Part shown: piece by piece, positions 1-9,133 of the stretch
How the letters are laid out: every line of letters begins with the position of its first letter
Position numbering within the stretch: the first letter of the stretch is position 1
Assembly: GCF_009649685.1 (NCBI RefSeq)
Contig: NZ_WJPK01000002.1
Coordinates: 102,202-166,201 of the forward strand
Direction of reading: 5' to 3'
DNA from: Flavobacteriaceae bacterium EG-1
Lineage (GTDB): Bacteria; Bacteroidota; Bacteroidia; Flavobacteriales; Flavobacteriaceae
DNA: 64,000 nucleotides
Made by a program: the position numbers and the translations under genes
The notes under the pieces: generated by a model
Database searches by the model: none
Told to the model about the DNA's origin: nothing
What the model saw: the letters and a program-made list of their open reading frames with translations, nothing else

Positions 1-1129
<1,129 letters not shown>

Positions 1130-1338
1130 CGATTCTTAAATATGTTAAAGCTTCAACTTCTGAACAATTCTCCCAGCCCTGTTTCTCGATCTAATTCTTA
1201 AACTCTCTAAATGAAATTTAGAGCTGCTGTTTATCTTTTTAAATTAAACTTTATATCAAAATATAAAACCTAATCTGTCTCTACAATATGTATATGAACT
1301 TTATCTATTACCCCGAAACGTTTGCCTCAAAGCGGGTG

Positions 1339-1368
1339 CAAATATAAAACTGTTTTTTGATCTGCCAA
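1339..1368 (-). promoter_or_regulatory. rRNA operon promoter, proximal copy
   Basis: On the minus strand a -33 TTG (1366-1368) is followed by a 19-bp spacer and a perfect -7 element TATATTTG (1346-1339). This is the Bacteroidetes TTG / TAnnTTTG promoter. It is followed at once by a GC-rich stretch (CACCCGC), a discriminator like those of growth-rate-regulated rRNA promoters. The distance to 16S (about 205 nt) fits a leader. Confidence 0.75.
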
Positions 1369-1485
1369 ACTTTATTTTGAAAAAAATTTATCCCAAAATC
1401 TTAAAGCAATTCAACAAGTTTTTTATGAACGTTTAATCCAACTTTTTAGCTAATCTAAATACCTAAATATCTCGCTAGCGGGGCG

Positions 1486-1518
1486 CAAATGTAACACTGT
1501 TTTTTAGTTATTAAACAA
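1486..1518 (-). promoter_or_regulatory. rRNA operon promoter, distal copy
   Basis: The minus strand carries a -7 element TACATTTG (1493-1486) followed by the GC-rich discriminator CGCCCCGC. The best -33 candidate is TTG at 1516-1518 with a long 22-bp spacer. The core AAAAAACAGT-n-TTA-n-ATTTGC is nearly the same as in the proximal promoter 147 bp downstream, which suggests duplication. The poorer spacing makes it less certain. Confidence 0.55.
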
Positions 1519-1790
1519 CTATTTTAAAATAATTTTTAAAATAAAATTCAACCCCTTACATAACAGCTTGTTACACATCAATAAAAATTGAAATAAAATT
1601 TACACAACCTATTATTTGAATTTTAAAAATGCTTTCAACAAAGAATACAACTACACCGACATACACAACAATTACATTTAAAACTCAACTTATTTTCATA
1701 TTAATGCAATCATATTTTACTTAGCACGAATTAAAATAATTCGTTTTAAAATTATTTGAAGATTAAAATAGCGATTACCTAAGAGATATT

Positions 1791-3776
1791 TTAAGAAAAG
1801 AAATTCCATACTAAACCAAAACGGATTACAAAATCTCGATAAGGATAGTTGGGAGCAGCATAAAAATTATTAGTCTTACCAAAGCTAGAATTAAAGTGTT
1901 CTGCTTTTAAGTAAATTCTTGTTTGTTGTACTCTAGCGTTTATAAAAAAGTCGAGCATCGGATAACTACCTAGCTCCTCATTATTTTGAATATAAAATTC
2001 ACCTAACACTGCATTATATGCATCCATATTATATGCAGTAAAATACTTTAATGTTACACCTGTTTGTATAAACATTGCTTTTTTAAACACATCTGAAGAA
2101 AAATATAAGGTGTTTCTTGTAACTAATTGGGGTAAATTCAATACCTGATTAGTTTGCGAAACGTTCTGGTACATTACTGTATTGTTCAGCGCGAAACTAC
2201 CTACTCTAAATTCCTTAGCATATTTAATTTTAGTATGGTTAATAACGCCATTCTCTTGAAAGGGTTTTATTGCAGACTGCTCATAACCTTCTACAATTGC
2301 ATTTTGATCAACACCGAAATATGAATAATTATCTATTGTGGTATAATCCAATGAAAGATTTCCCCAAAATTTAGATTCTAAATCGAACTGAACACCATTA
2401 ATTTTTTCATTTTGAAACACCTCGGTATTTTGCCAATTGTAGTTAGAATAATCACTTTGATATAATAAGAAATTATAATCTGGCATTCGTGCAGATGCAT
2501 GTGCTGCAGCCCTTAAATTTAATTTTTCGTTTATTTGATATGCTGCCGTAACTTTCATCATATTACTCGTCAATTCTCCCGACAGCGTATACTTTACGTC
2601 CGCATTTAATTTAAAGCCCCCTATTTGATTTCTATATTTAGCACCCAATATAACCTCATCACCTTTTAATTGATTATCTATTACTTGATCTTCGGTAATT
2701 AACAGACTATTGAAATAATAGTTGTAATTATACATGGTTAAGTTACCTTCTAAAATACCGAGCTTTGCATTACTAAATTTTAGATTAAATTCATTGTTCA
2801 TTGTTTTTAAACGTGCCCTATCACTAATTGCGTCTAAAAAAGCTGGACCATAGTATTCATTTTCAGCTCCATCTTCAAACCGAAAATACCTAGTTTCATA
2901 ATTAAAAACATGCCCTATCGCCAAAGATGTTTTTTCTGTTCTGCTTGAATCTTTTATTTTACGTAAAAGCTTATACTGGTGGTCGATAAAATATCTCTTC
3001 CCTAGTATCTTGTTATTTACATCGGCAAATAAAACATCCACCCGATTTCGATCAGAAAACTCTGTATTTCCAGATTCAAATTGTTCTTCCTTACTATTAA
3101 TACCACCATTCTCTTCGCCTTCTATATCTTGTGCAACGATATGCCCCCTAATATTATAACGTCTATTTTTAGTTTCATAATTAATAGTTGTTCTAAAATT
3201 ACCTGACTCTGCCTGATTATACTGATACTTTCCTAACGATCGAAATCCTTTGTAAGCTATCGAAAAATTTAAACGGCGAGATGTATTAAATGTAAGCATT
3301 GCATCTAGCAATTGTCCTTGCTCTAAAGTTGTTTTAAAAAATAAATCAGTAACTGGTGTGGGCACATTATAATAATCCACGTCTTCAGTCTCGAAATAAT
3401 TGTAGTGTTTTGCCTTCGCTCCAATTTTCGGAAACATATTCAGTCTTTCGAAATCTACACCTAACTTATTATAGGGTTGACCAATATTCGCAAAGGGCAT
3501 TAATTCAAAATCATCTTTTCTAAGATAATTGTATTTATACTCTTTTTGAATGGTTAAAGACGTGTCTAGAAAAGTAGTATCGCGAGTATGAGAAATTATT
3601 TTATAATCTTTAATTGAAATTTCTACCTCTTCTTTCTCATTAGCATTAGACGGTAAACCAGTTCTATTGTGTTCTGATTTAGTTGAATCCTTTTCTTTTC
3701 TCGGCGGACGAGGACCTTCTTGTGCAAAAAGTGAAACTCCGAAAAAAAAAGGAATTAAGATTAAAAAATATCTCAT
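1791..3776 (-). CDS. putative porin (Bacteroidetes beta-barrel outer membrane protein)
   Basis: 661-aa protein with a signal peptide (about residues 1-18, ending FAQ). A charged Lys/Glu/Ser-rich linker (20-55) follows, then alternating aromatic and hydrophobic beta strands to the end. The C-terminus (GLVWNFF-S) has the aromatic finish of outer-membrane barrels. It fits the 'putative porin' family of Bacteroidetes (Porin_10), which carries no known substrate. The family call rests on overall pattern and length rather than a diagnostic motif. It stands alone, and its upstream region is divergent from the dehydrogenase pair at 4130. Confidence 0.75.
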   Translation of the reverse strand: MRYFLILIPFFFGVSLFAQEGPRPPRKEKDSTKSEHNRTGLPSNANEKEEVEISIKDYKIISHTRDTTFLDTSLTIQKEYKYNYLRKDDFELMPFANIGQPYNKLGVDFERLNMFPKIGAKAKHYNYFETEDVDYYNVPTPVTDLFFKTTLEQGQLLDAMLTFNTSRRLNFSIAYKGFRSLGKYQYNQAESGNFRTTINYETKNRRYNIRGHIVAQDIEGEENGGINSKEEQFESGNTEFSDRNRVDVLFADVNNKILGKRYFIDHQYKLLRKIKDSSRTEKTSLAIGHVFNYETRYFRFEDGAENEYYGPAFLDAISDRARLKTMNNEFNLKFSNAKLGILEGNLTMYNYNYYFNSLLITEDQVIDNQLKGDEVILGAKYRNQIGGFKLNADVKYTLSGELTSNMMKVTAAYQINEKLNLRAAAHASARMPDYNFLLYQSDYSNYNWQNTEVFQNEKINGVQFDLESKFWGNLSLDYTTIDNYSYFGVDQNAIVEGYEQSAIKPFQENGVINHTKIKYAKEFRVGSFALNNTVMYQNVSQTNQVLNLPQLVTRNTLYFSSDVFKKAMFIQTGVTLKYFTAYNMDAYNAVLGEFYIQNNEELGSYPMLDFFINARVQQTRIYLKAEHFNSSFGKTNNFYAAPNYPYRDFVIRFGLVWNFFS

Positions 3777-4129
3777 TAATTTAAATGAATCCTCTTATTG
3801 AGGAAATTAGACTCAATCTGCATAATTAACAGATTTTAATTTGATAGCACAATTATATTCTAAACACAAATTTAGAAAAGCTCTCTAAAGAACAAAGTTA
3901 ATTTTTTTGATGTTAATGCGATGTGAAAGTTTTACTAAGTAATACTAAACAAACTAATATCTTTATTGAAATTCATTAGTAAGACTAAAATTATATTTAT
4001 TTATATTGAATTCTGTTTTGTTTCAAACTTATTTTGCGACTTGTCTCATAAACCCATAATTTAGACATTCTAAGATTTTGTCATAATCGGTAAAAGTGGA
4101 CAGCGAATCTTTTATAAAATAAAAAGTAC
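3777..4129. other. divergent intergenic region
   Basis: A 353-base AT-rich stretch lies between the divergently transcribed porin and alcohol dehydrogenase genes. Apart from the promoter-like pair at 4034-4064 I see no gene or hairpin in it. Confidence 0.6.
4034..4064 (+). promoter_or_regulatory. candidate promoter of the dehydrogenase pair
   Basis: TTG at 4034-4036 is followed by a 20-bp spacer and TAATTTAG at 4057-4064, a one-mismatch version of the Bacteroidetes -7 element TAnnTTTG. It sits 66 bases before the ATG at 4130, a suitable leader length. Confidence 0.45.
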
Positions 4130-5143
4130 ATGAAATATATTGTTTGCAAAGAGCCTGGTACATTTTTAATGGAAGAAAAGGAATCACCAATTCGTAAAGC
4201 AGGTGAAGCCTTACTTAAAATCACTAAAGTAGGAATTTGCGGAACTGACCTACATGCCTTCCAAGGCAACCAATCTTTTTTCACCTACCCTCGAATATTA
4301 GGTCACGAATTGGCAGCTGAAATTATAGAAATTGACACTAACGAACAAAATTTAAAAGTTGGAGACCATGTTATTATCATGCCTTATTTGAGTTGTGGAA
4401 CTTGTGTAGCATGTAGAAACGACAAAACCAATTGTTGTACTGATATAGCTGTTTTAGGCGTACATACTGACGGTGGCATGCAAGAATTTGTTAGTTTACC
4501 TATAGACATTCTAATTCCAGCAGGGACTTTAAATGACAAAGAAATTGCTATTGTAGAACCATTGGCTATTGGAGCACATAGTTTAAGAAGGGCTGATATT
4601 AAAAAAGGAGAATCTGTTTTAGTAATTGGATGCGGCCCAATTGGTTTTGGCATTATTAAACTTGCACAAGTGGCTGGGGCAAATGTAATTGCAATGGATG
4701 TTAATAATGAAAGATTAAAATTTGCTAAAGAGGCATTTGGAGTTGAACATTTAGTAAATGCAATTGATAGTCCGTTAGAAAACTTATTAGCTTGTAATAA
4801 CAATGAACTCCCAACAGTTGTAATTGATGCCACGGGGAATAAAAAAGCCCTAGAAACTGGCGTAAATTATATGGCGCATGGCGGCAAGTATGTTCTTGTT
4901 GGTCATCATAAAGGCGATTTAACCTTTAACCATCCTTTCATCCATAGTAAAGAAACTACAATAATGTGCAGTAGAAATGCTACCATGGAAGATATGCTAA
5001 GGGTAAAAGAAGTACTGGAAAGCGGGGTTTTTCCAACTGAGGCTTATATTACGCATGAGGTATCTTTTGATGAAATGATTGATAATTTCGAATCTTGGCT
5101 AAAACCAGAAACGGGAGTTGTAAAGGCCATGCTTAACTTATAA
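4130..5143 (+). CDS. zinc-dependent alcohol dehydrogenase family protein
   Basis: 337-aa medium-chain dehydrogenase/reductase. The catalytic zinc site is visible as C37 (GICGTD) with H59-E60 (GHE). The structural zinc site is C89-x2-C92-x2-C95-x7-C103. The Rossmann motif GCGPIGFG begins near residue 168. Length and motifs resemble sorbitol, threonine and L-galactonate dehydrogenases, which oxidise a secondary alcohol with NAD(P)+. It lies 73 bp upstream of a DlgD/YiaK-like reductase on the same strand, so a role in sugar-acid or polyol catabolism is inferred. The exact substrate cannot be read from the sequence. Confidence 0.88.
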   Translation: MKYIVCKEPGTFLMEEKESPIRKAGEALLKITKVGICGTDLHAFQGNQSFFTYPRILGHELAAEIIEIDTNEQNLKVGDHVIIMPYLSCGTCVACRNDKTNCCTDIAVLGVHTDGGMQEFVSLPIDILIPAGTLNDKEIAIVEPLAIGAHSLRRADIKKGESVLVIGCGPIGFGIIKLAQVAGANVIAMDVNNERLKFAKEAFGVEHLVNAIDSPLENLLACNNNELPTVVIDATGNKKALETGVNYMAHGGKYVLVGHHKGDLTFNHPFIHSKETTIMCSRNATMEDMLRVKEVLESGVFPTEAYITHEVSFDEMIDNFESWLKPETGVVKAMLNL

Positions 5144-5216
5144 AAAACAAGTTATTACTCCAGTTTTAATTTCACTTTTGTGAGTTTACTTTTTATTAAT
5201 TTGTATCTAATTTATT

Positions 5217-6221
5217 ATGGCTCTTGTCACCTATTCTCAACTAATTAATGTTTTTAAACAGATTCTTTCTGATAGTGGATTTTCGCAATCGGAAGCTGAA
5301 TTATGTGCTAAGATTTTTGCCGACTCTACAGCAGACGGATATCATTCTCATGGCATAAATCGGTTTCCTGTTTTTATTAAAACCATTACAGATGGCTATG
5401 TTAAATTAGGCGTACAACCGGAACGAGAATTAGCTTTAGGCAGTTTTGAACGGTGGAATGGCAAATTAGGCGCTGGGCCATTAAACGCGGATTTCAGTAT
5501 TAAACGTGCTATAGAGTTAGCAAAAGAATTTGGCATGGGTTGTGTAGCATTACAAAATGGAAGTCATTGGATGCGTGGCGGAACTTACGGTTGGCAGGCA
5601 GCTGAAGCAGGCTGCATTGCATTATGTTTCACAAACACCTCGCCAAACATGCCAACATGGGGAGCAAAGGAAGCCAACACCGGCAACAACCCATTAATAG
5701 TGGCTGTACCAAAAGAAGAAGGACATATTGTACTTGATATGTCTTTATCTCAATTCTCTTATGGTAAAATGGAAAATTTAGCGATGAATGGAAAAGAACT
5801 TCCTTTTCCTGGTGGATACAATACTGATGGAGAATTATCTAGCAACCCTCAAGCTATACTAGATTCCAAAAGATTATTACCCACCGGTTATTGGAAAGGT
5901 TCTGGACTTTCAATTCTGGTTGACCTTCTTGTAACGCTTTTATCTTCAGGAAAATCAACAGCTAAAATTGGAGAGATGGAAGCTGAATATGGATTGTCTC
6001 AAGTATTTATTTGTTTTGACGCTAAACAGATGAACAGTGATAACAAACATAAAGAATTGGTTGACGAAATTATAAATCACGTTACTAGTGCCATGCCAGA
6101 AAAAGAAGGTGGCACTATTGAGTATCCTGGTAGTCAGACACGAAAAAGAAGAGCTCAGCATATGAAAGATGGAATTGTTGTTAATGATGATGTGTGGAAC
6201 AAACTTTTAGCCAGAATCTAA
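5217..6221 (+). CDS. dlgD: 2,3-diketo-L-gulonate reductase-like oxidoreductase (Ldh/MDH2 family)
   Basis: 334-aa member of the NAD(P)H-dependent malate/L-lactate dehydrogenase family that lacks a classical Rossmann fold. As I recall the E. coli YiaK/DlgD sequence, similarity runs over the full length: SHGINRFP with the catalytic His at 45, NGSHWMRGGTYGWQAAE near 113-129, WGAKE, GTNPL-like GNNPL, DMSLSQFSYG, and MGYWKGSG-like TGYWKGSG. DlgD reduces 2,3-diketo-L-gulonate to 3-keto-L-gulonate in the cytoplasm. None of the other Yia pathway genes (kinase, decarboxylase, epimerase) is nearby, so the true substrate may be another 2-keto sugar acid. It probably works with the preceding dehydrogenase. 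rnhB follows after 24 bases. Confidence 0.8.
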   Translation: MALVTYSQLINVFKQILSDSGFSQSEAELCAKIFADSTADGYHSHGINRFPVFIKTITDGYVKLGVQPERELALGSFERWNGKLGAGPLNADFSIKRAIELAKEFGMGCVALQNGSHWMRGGTYGWQAAEAGCIALCFTNTSPNMPTWGAKEANTGNNPLIVAVPKEEGHIVLDMSLSQFSYGKMENLAMNGKELPFPGGYNTDGELSSNPQAILDSKRLLPTGYWKGSGLSILVDLLVTLLSSGKSTAKIGEMEAEYGLSQVFICFDAKQMNSDNKHKELVDEIINHVTSAMPEKEGGTIEYPGSQTRKRRAQHMKDGIVVNDDVWNKLLARI

Positions 6222-6245
6222 ATTTAAAATGATTAGTAAATTTTA

Positions 6246-6848
6246 ATGCTAAAAAGATATTTTAAATTCTTTGATGAAGTGGGAACGGATGAAGCAGGTC
6301 GAGGCTGTCTTGCAGGCCCAGTTACTGCTGCGGCCATTAAACTTCCTAGAGGATTTAAAAATGACATTTTAAATGATTCTAAACAACTTTCAGAAAATAA
6401 AAGAAATTTATTACGCCCTTTAATAGAGGATTCAGCAATTGAATTTGGGGTAGCACATGTTTATCCAAAAGAAATAGACGAAATCAATATTTTAAATGCA
6501 TCTATTTTAGCAATGCACAAATCAATAGCTCAATTTAAATCTGAAACAAAGTTCATTATTGTAGACGGCAATAGATTTAAACCTTATAAAGAAGTTCCTC
6601 ACCAGTGTATTATTAAAGGTGATGCTAAATATTTAAACATTGCTGCCGCCTCAGTATTGGCAAAAACATATCGAGATGCCTACATGGAAAGAATTCATTT
6701 AGAATTTCCCATGTATAATTGGAAAAAAAATAAAGGCTATCCAACTAAAGAACATCGCGAAGCCATTAAAGAATTTGGGATAACAAAATATCATCGAAAA
6801 AGTTTTCGAATGCTTCCAGAGCAACTTCAGCTTAAGTTAACTAATTAA
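6246..6848 (+). CDS. rnhB: ribonuclease HII
   Basis: 200-aa protein with the RNase HII signature [14 protein letters not shown], catalytic D15 and E16, and a third acidic residue D107 in the IVDGN motif. SVLAKTYRD and the [10 protein letters not shown] region complete the family pattern. It cleaves RNA in RNA-DNA hybrids and at single ribonucleotides, in the cytoplasm. Length is normal. It lies 24 bases after the reductase and may be co-transcribed, though it has no metabolic link to it. Confidence 0.96.
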   Translation: MLKRYFKFFDEVGTDEAGRGCLAGPVTAAAIKLPRGFKNDILNDSKQLSENKRNLLRPLIEDSAIEFGVAHVYPKEIDEINILNASILAMHKSIAQFKSETKFIIVDGNRFKPYKEVPHQCIIKGDAKYLNIAAASVLAKTYRDAYMERIHLEFPMYNWKKNKGYPTKEHREAIKEFGITKYHRKSFRMLPEQLQLKLTN

Positions 6849-7073
6849 CCCAGTATTCTTACATGTAAGAAAAAGTACTTTTTTACCATTCATACACATT
6901 CTGCTACCATTTAGACAATTTTCAAGTCCAAGAAATACAAGTTTTCATTATAAAAAGAATTCATCATTTAGTTTTGATGTTAACCTTTTGAAGGTTTTGT
7001 CATTAAATCATACAATCAGTTAAGCTTCTATTAGCTCAACATTAAATTATATTTTGACTAAACCCCGATTAAA

Positions 7074-8417
7074 ATGAAAAAACGAAAACACTTATTCAAA
7101 CAATTATTATTACTTATCGGCCTTTTATTTGTATGCCAAACTGGTGAAGCTCAATTTCTAAAAAAATTAGGTAAAGCTGCTGAAAGAGCAGCTGAAAGAA
7201 CCGTAGAACGTAGAGTAGAACAAGAAACATCTAAAAAAACAGACCAAGCTTTAGATAGTATTTTTGAATCAGGTGAAGGTAATGGAAATCAAAAGCAACC
7301 AATACCGAAGGAACAAGAAACATCTAAACAAACTGATGACTCTGTATCAAATGAGCAAAACGAGTCAAACCCATCGGTAAATCAAAAAGAGAATACTCCG
7401 CAAACCATAAAAGTTTATAGTAAGTTCGACTTTGTACCTGGTGATACGCCGATTTTTGTCGATGATTTTTCTAATGATTTTATAGGAGACTTTCCAGCAC
7501 AATGGAATACAAACGGAAGTGGTGAATTAGTTACTTTAGACGAGTACCCAAACAAATGGTTAAAACTTATTCCTGGTTTTAACACTGCTTACTTACCAAA
7601 TGCAACTACCTTACCCGAAGAATTTACATTAGAATTTGATGTGATAACTACCGGTTTGGACAACCATACTTCTTCACAGTCATATTTAGGAATTGTAATA
7701 AGTGATAATAATACATTTAAAAAAGGAGCCAATTTTGGCAAAGTGGAATATTCTTTTTGCCAATATATTGGACGTGGTGTAATTGTTGAAAATAATATTG
7801 CGTCAAGACGAATTATTCGTAATGATATTAGTGCCGATATAAGAAGTATAGTTAAAGAGAAACATCATGTCTCCATTGCTGTAAACAAGGAGCGTTTTAG
7901 ATTTTGGATTAATGAAAGTAAATATATAGATGTACCTAGATTACTACCGTCTAACGTTCAAATGCAAGGGATAAAATTCACCCTTCGAGGAATCGACACT
8001 AAAAAAGAGTCGGTTTTAATTGGAAATATCAAAATTGCCAAAGGCGGGGTAGATTTACGAAGAAAATTACTCGCAGATGGAAAAATTTCTACTAACGGTA
8101 TTTTATTCGATAGTGGTTCCGCTACTATTCAGCCGCAATCTATGGGAGTAATTCGTCAAATTTTTCAAGTGCTACAACAAGATAATTCGTTGAACCTTAA
8201 AATTGTAGGTCACACGGATGCGGACGGTGATGACAATAAAAACATGCAGTTATCTCAGAAAAGAGCTGAGGCCGTAAAAAGTGCTTTAGTAACTGTATAT
8301 GACATATCCTCCGAAAGATTATCAACTGATGGAAAAGGTGAAACCGAACCGGTAGGTGACAATTCATCTGAAGATGGGAAGGCGCAAAACCGACGTGTTG
8401 AATTTATTAAACTCTAA
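7074..8417 (+). CDS. OmpA family cell-envelope protein
   Basis: 447-aa secreted protein with a signal peptide (1-26, cleaved after GEA). A basic/coiled region (28-65) and a Gln/Asn/Ser-rich linker (70-115) follow, then a lectin-like beta-sandwich region (about 125-320). The C-terminal OmpA domain (about 335-447) binds peptidoglycan: it shows FDSGSATIQPQS, VGHTDADGD, LSQKRAEAVKSAL and the final NRRVEF. This is a typical Bacteroidetes architecture tethering outer membrane and cell wall. The next gene follows after 12 bases, so the two likely form an operon. Confidence 0.88.
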   Translation: MKKRKHLFKQLLLLIGLLFVCQTGEAQFLKKLGKAAERAAERTVERRVEQETSKKTDQALDSIFESGEGNGNQKQPIPKEQETSKQTDDSVSNEQNESNPSVNQKENTPQTIKVYSKFDFVPGDTPIFVDDFSNDFIGDFPAQWNTNGSGELVTLDEYPNKWLKLIPGFNTAYLPNATTLPEEFTLEFDVITTGLDNHTSSQSYLGIVISDNNTFKKGANFGKVEYSFCQYIGRGVIVENNIASRRIIRNDISADIRSIVKEKHHVSIAVNKERFRFWINESKYIDVPRLLPSNVQMQGIKFTLRGIDTKKESVLIGNIKIAKGGVDLRRKLLADGKISTNGILFDSGSATIQPQSMGVIRQIFQVLQQDNSLNLKIVGHTDADGDDNKNMQLSQKRAEAVKSALVTVYDISSERLSTDGKGETEPVGDNSSEDGKAQNRRVEFIKL

Positions 8418-8429
8418 AAAAACAAAACC

Positions 8430-9128
8430 ATGAAGAATATTGCATTTACTTTATTTCTAACCTTATTATGTATTGGAGGAACATTTGCTCAAGATGACTG
8501 CAGTAAGTTTTATCCACTAAAGGAAGGTAGCTCCTTTGAATATACTAATACTGATAAAAAAGGTAAAATTGACGGCACCATTAATTATATGATTAGCGAT
8601 GTTAAAGCAAATGGTTCGGCTACAGTTGCAACTTTTAACCTTAGCTTAAAAGACAAAAAAGGTAAAGATCTTTTCGAAACCAATTATTCTTTTAGCTGTG
8701 AAAACGGATTAGTAAAAATTGATTATAAATCGCTTTTCCCTTCGCAAATGATGAAACAGTATACAGAAATGGGTCTAGAAATGGATATTTCAGGTACAGA
8801 CATAGAAATACCTAACGATTTATCAGTTGGACAAGAATTACCAGATGCAAATGTTAAAATAGCAATGAACATGTCTGGTATTAACATGAATGTATCTGTT
8901 AGCCAAACCAATAGAAAAGTAGAGAAAAAAGAAAGCGTTACGACATCAGCTGGCACTTTTGATTGTTTTGTTCTTTCAGAAAATAGCACTTCAAAAGCAA
9001 TGGGGGTAAATCTCGAATTTCAAACAAAGACATGGTTGGCTGATGGTGTAGGTATGATAAAAAGTGAAACCTATAAGAAAAATGGAAACTTAGAAAATAA
9101 AATGGAATTGACTAAGTATAGTAACTAA
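8430..9128 (+). CDS. secreted TapB/DUF3108-like protein of unknown function
   Basis: 232-aa protein with a signal peptide (1-20, ending TFA-Q). A single domain starts with a YPLKEGSSFEY motif and ends with a TKTWLADGVGMIKSE motif. This start and finish are typical of the beta-rich DUF3108-like (TapB) proteins common in Bacteroidetes. No catalytic residues are evident. It lies 12 bases behind the OmpA protein, which suggests a shared envelope role. Its stop is 5 bases from the convergent CHAT gene end. Family assignment is by pattern, with moderate certainty. Confidence 0.65.
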   Translation: MKNIAFTLFLTLLCIGGTFAQDDCSKFYPLKEGSSFEYTNTDKKGKIDGTINYMISDVKANGSATVATFNLSLKDKKGKDLFETNYSFSCENGLVKIDYKSLFPSQMMKQYTEMGLEMDISGTDIEIPNDLSVGQELPDANVKIAMNMSGINMNVSVSQTNRKVEKKESVTTSAGTFDCFVLSENSTSKAMGVNLEFQTKTWLADGVGMIKSETYKKNGNLENKMELTKYSN

Positions 9129-9133
9129 AACAC

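Larger units (their letters stand above)
1130..1790. other. rRNA leader and promoter region, no protein gene
   Basis: This 660-base AT-rich stretch separates the 16S gene from the neighbouring porin gene. Positions 1130-1338 would be the transcribed leader of the rRNA operon, and the two promoters lie at 1339-1368 and 1486-1518. From about 1520 to 1790 I see only AT-rich sequence with no credible open frame, hairpin or RNA gene. Confidence 0.7.

Noticed and set aside
4384-4833. 149-codon minus-strand frame inside the alcohol dehydrogenase gene
   Set aside because: Shadow of a gene with clear zinc and Rossmann motifs on the other strand.
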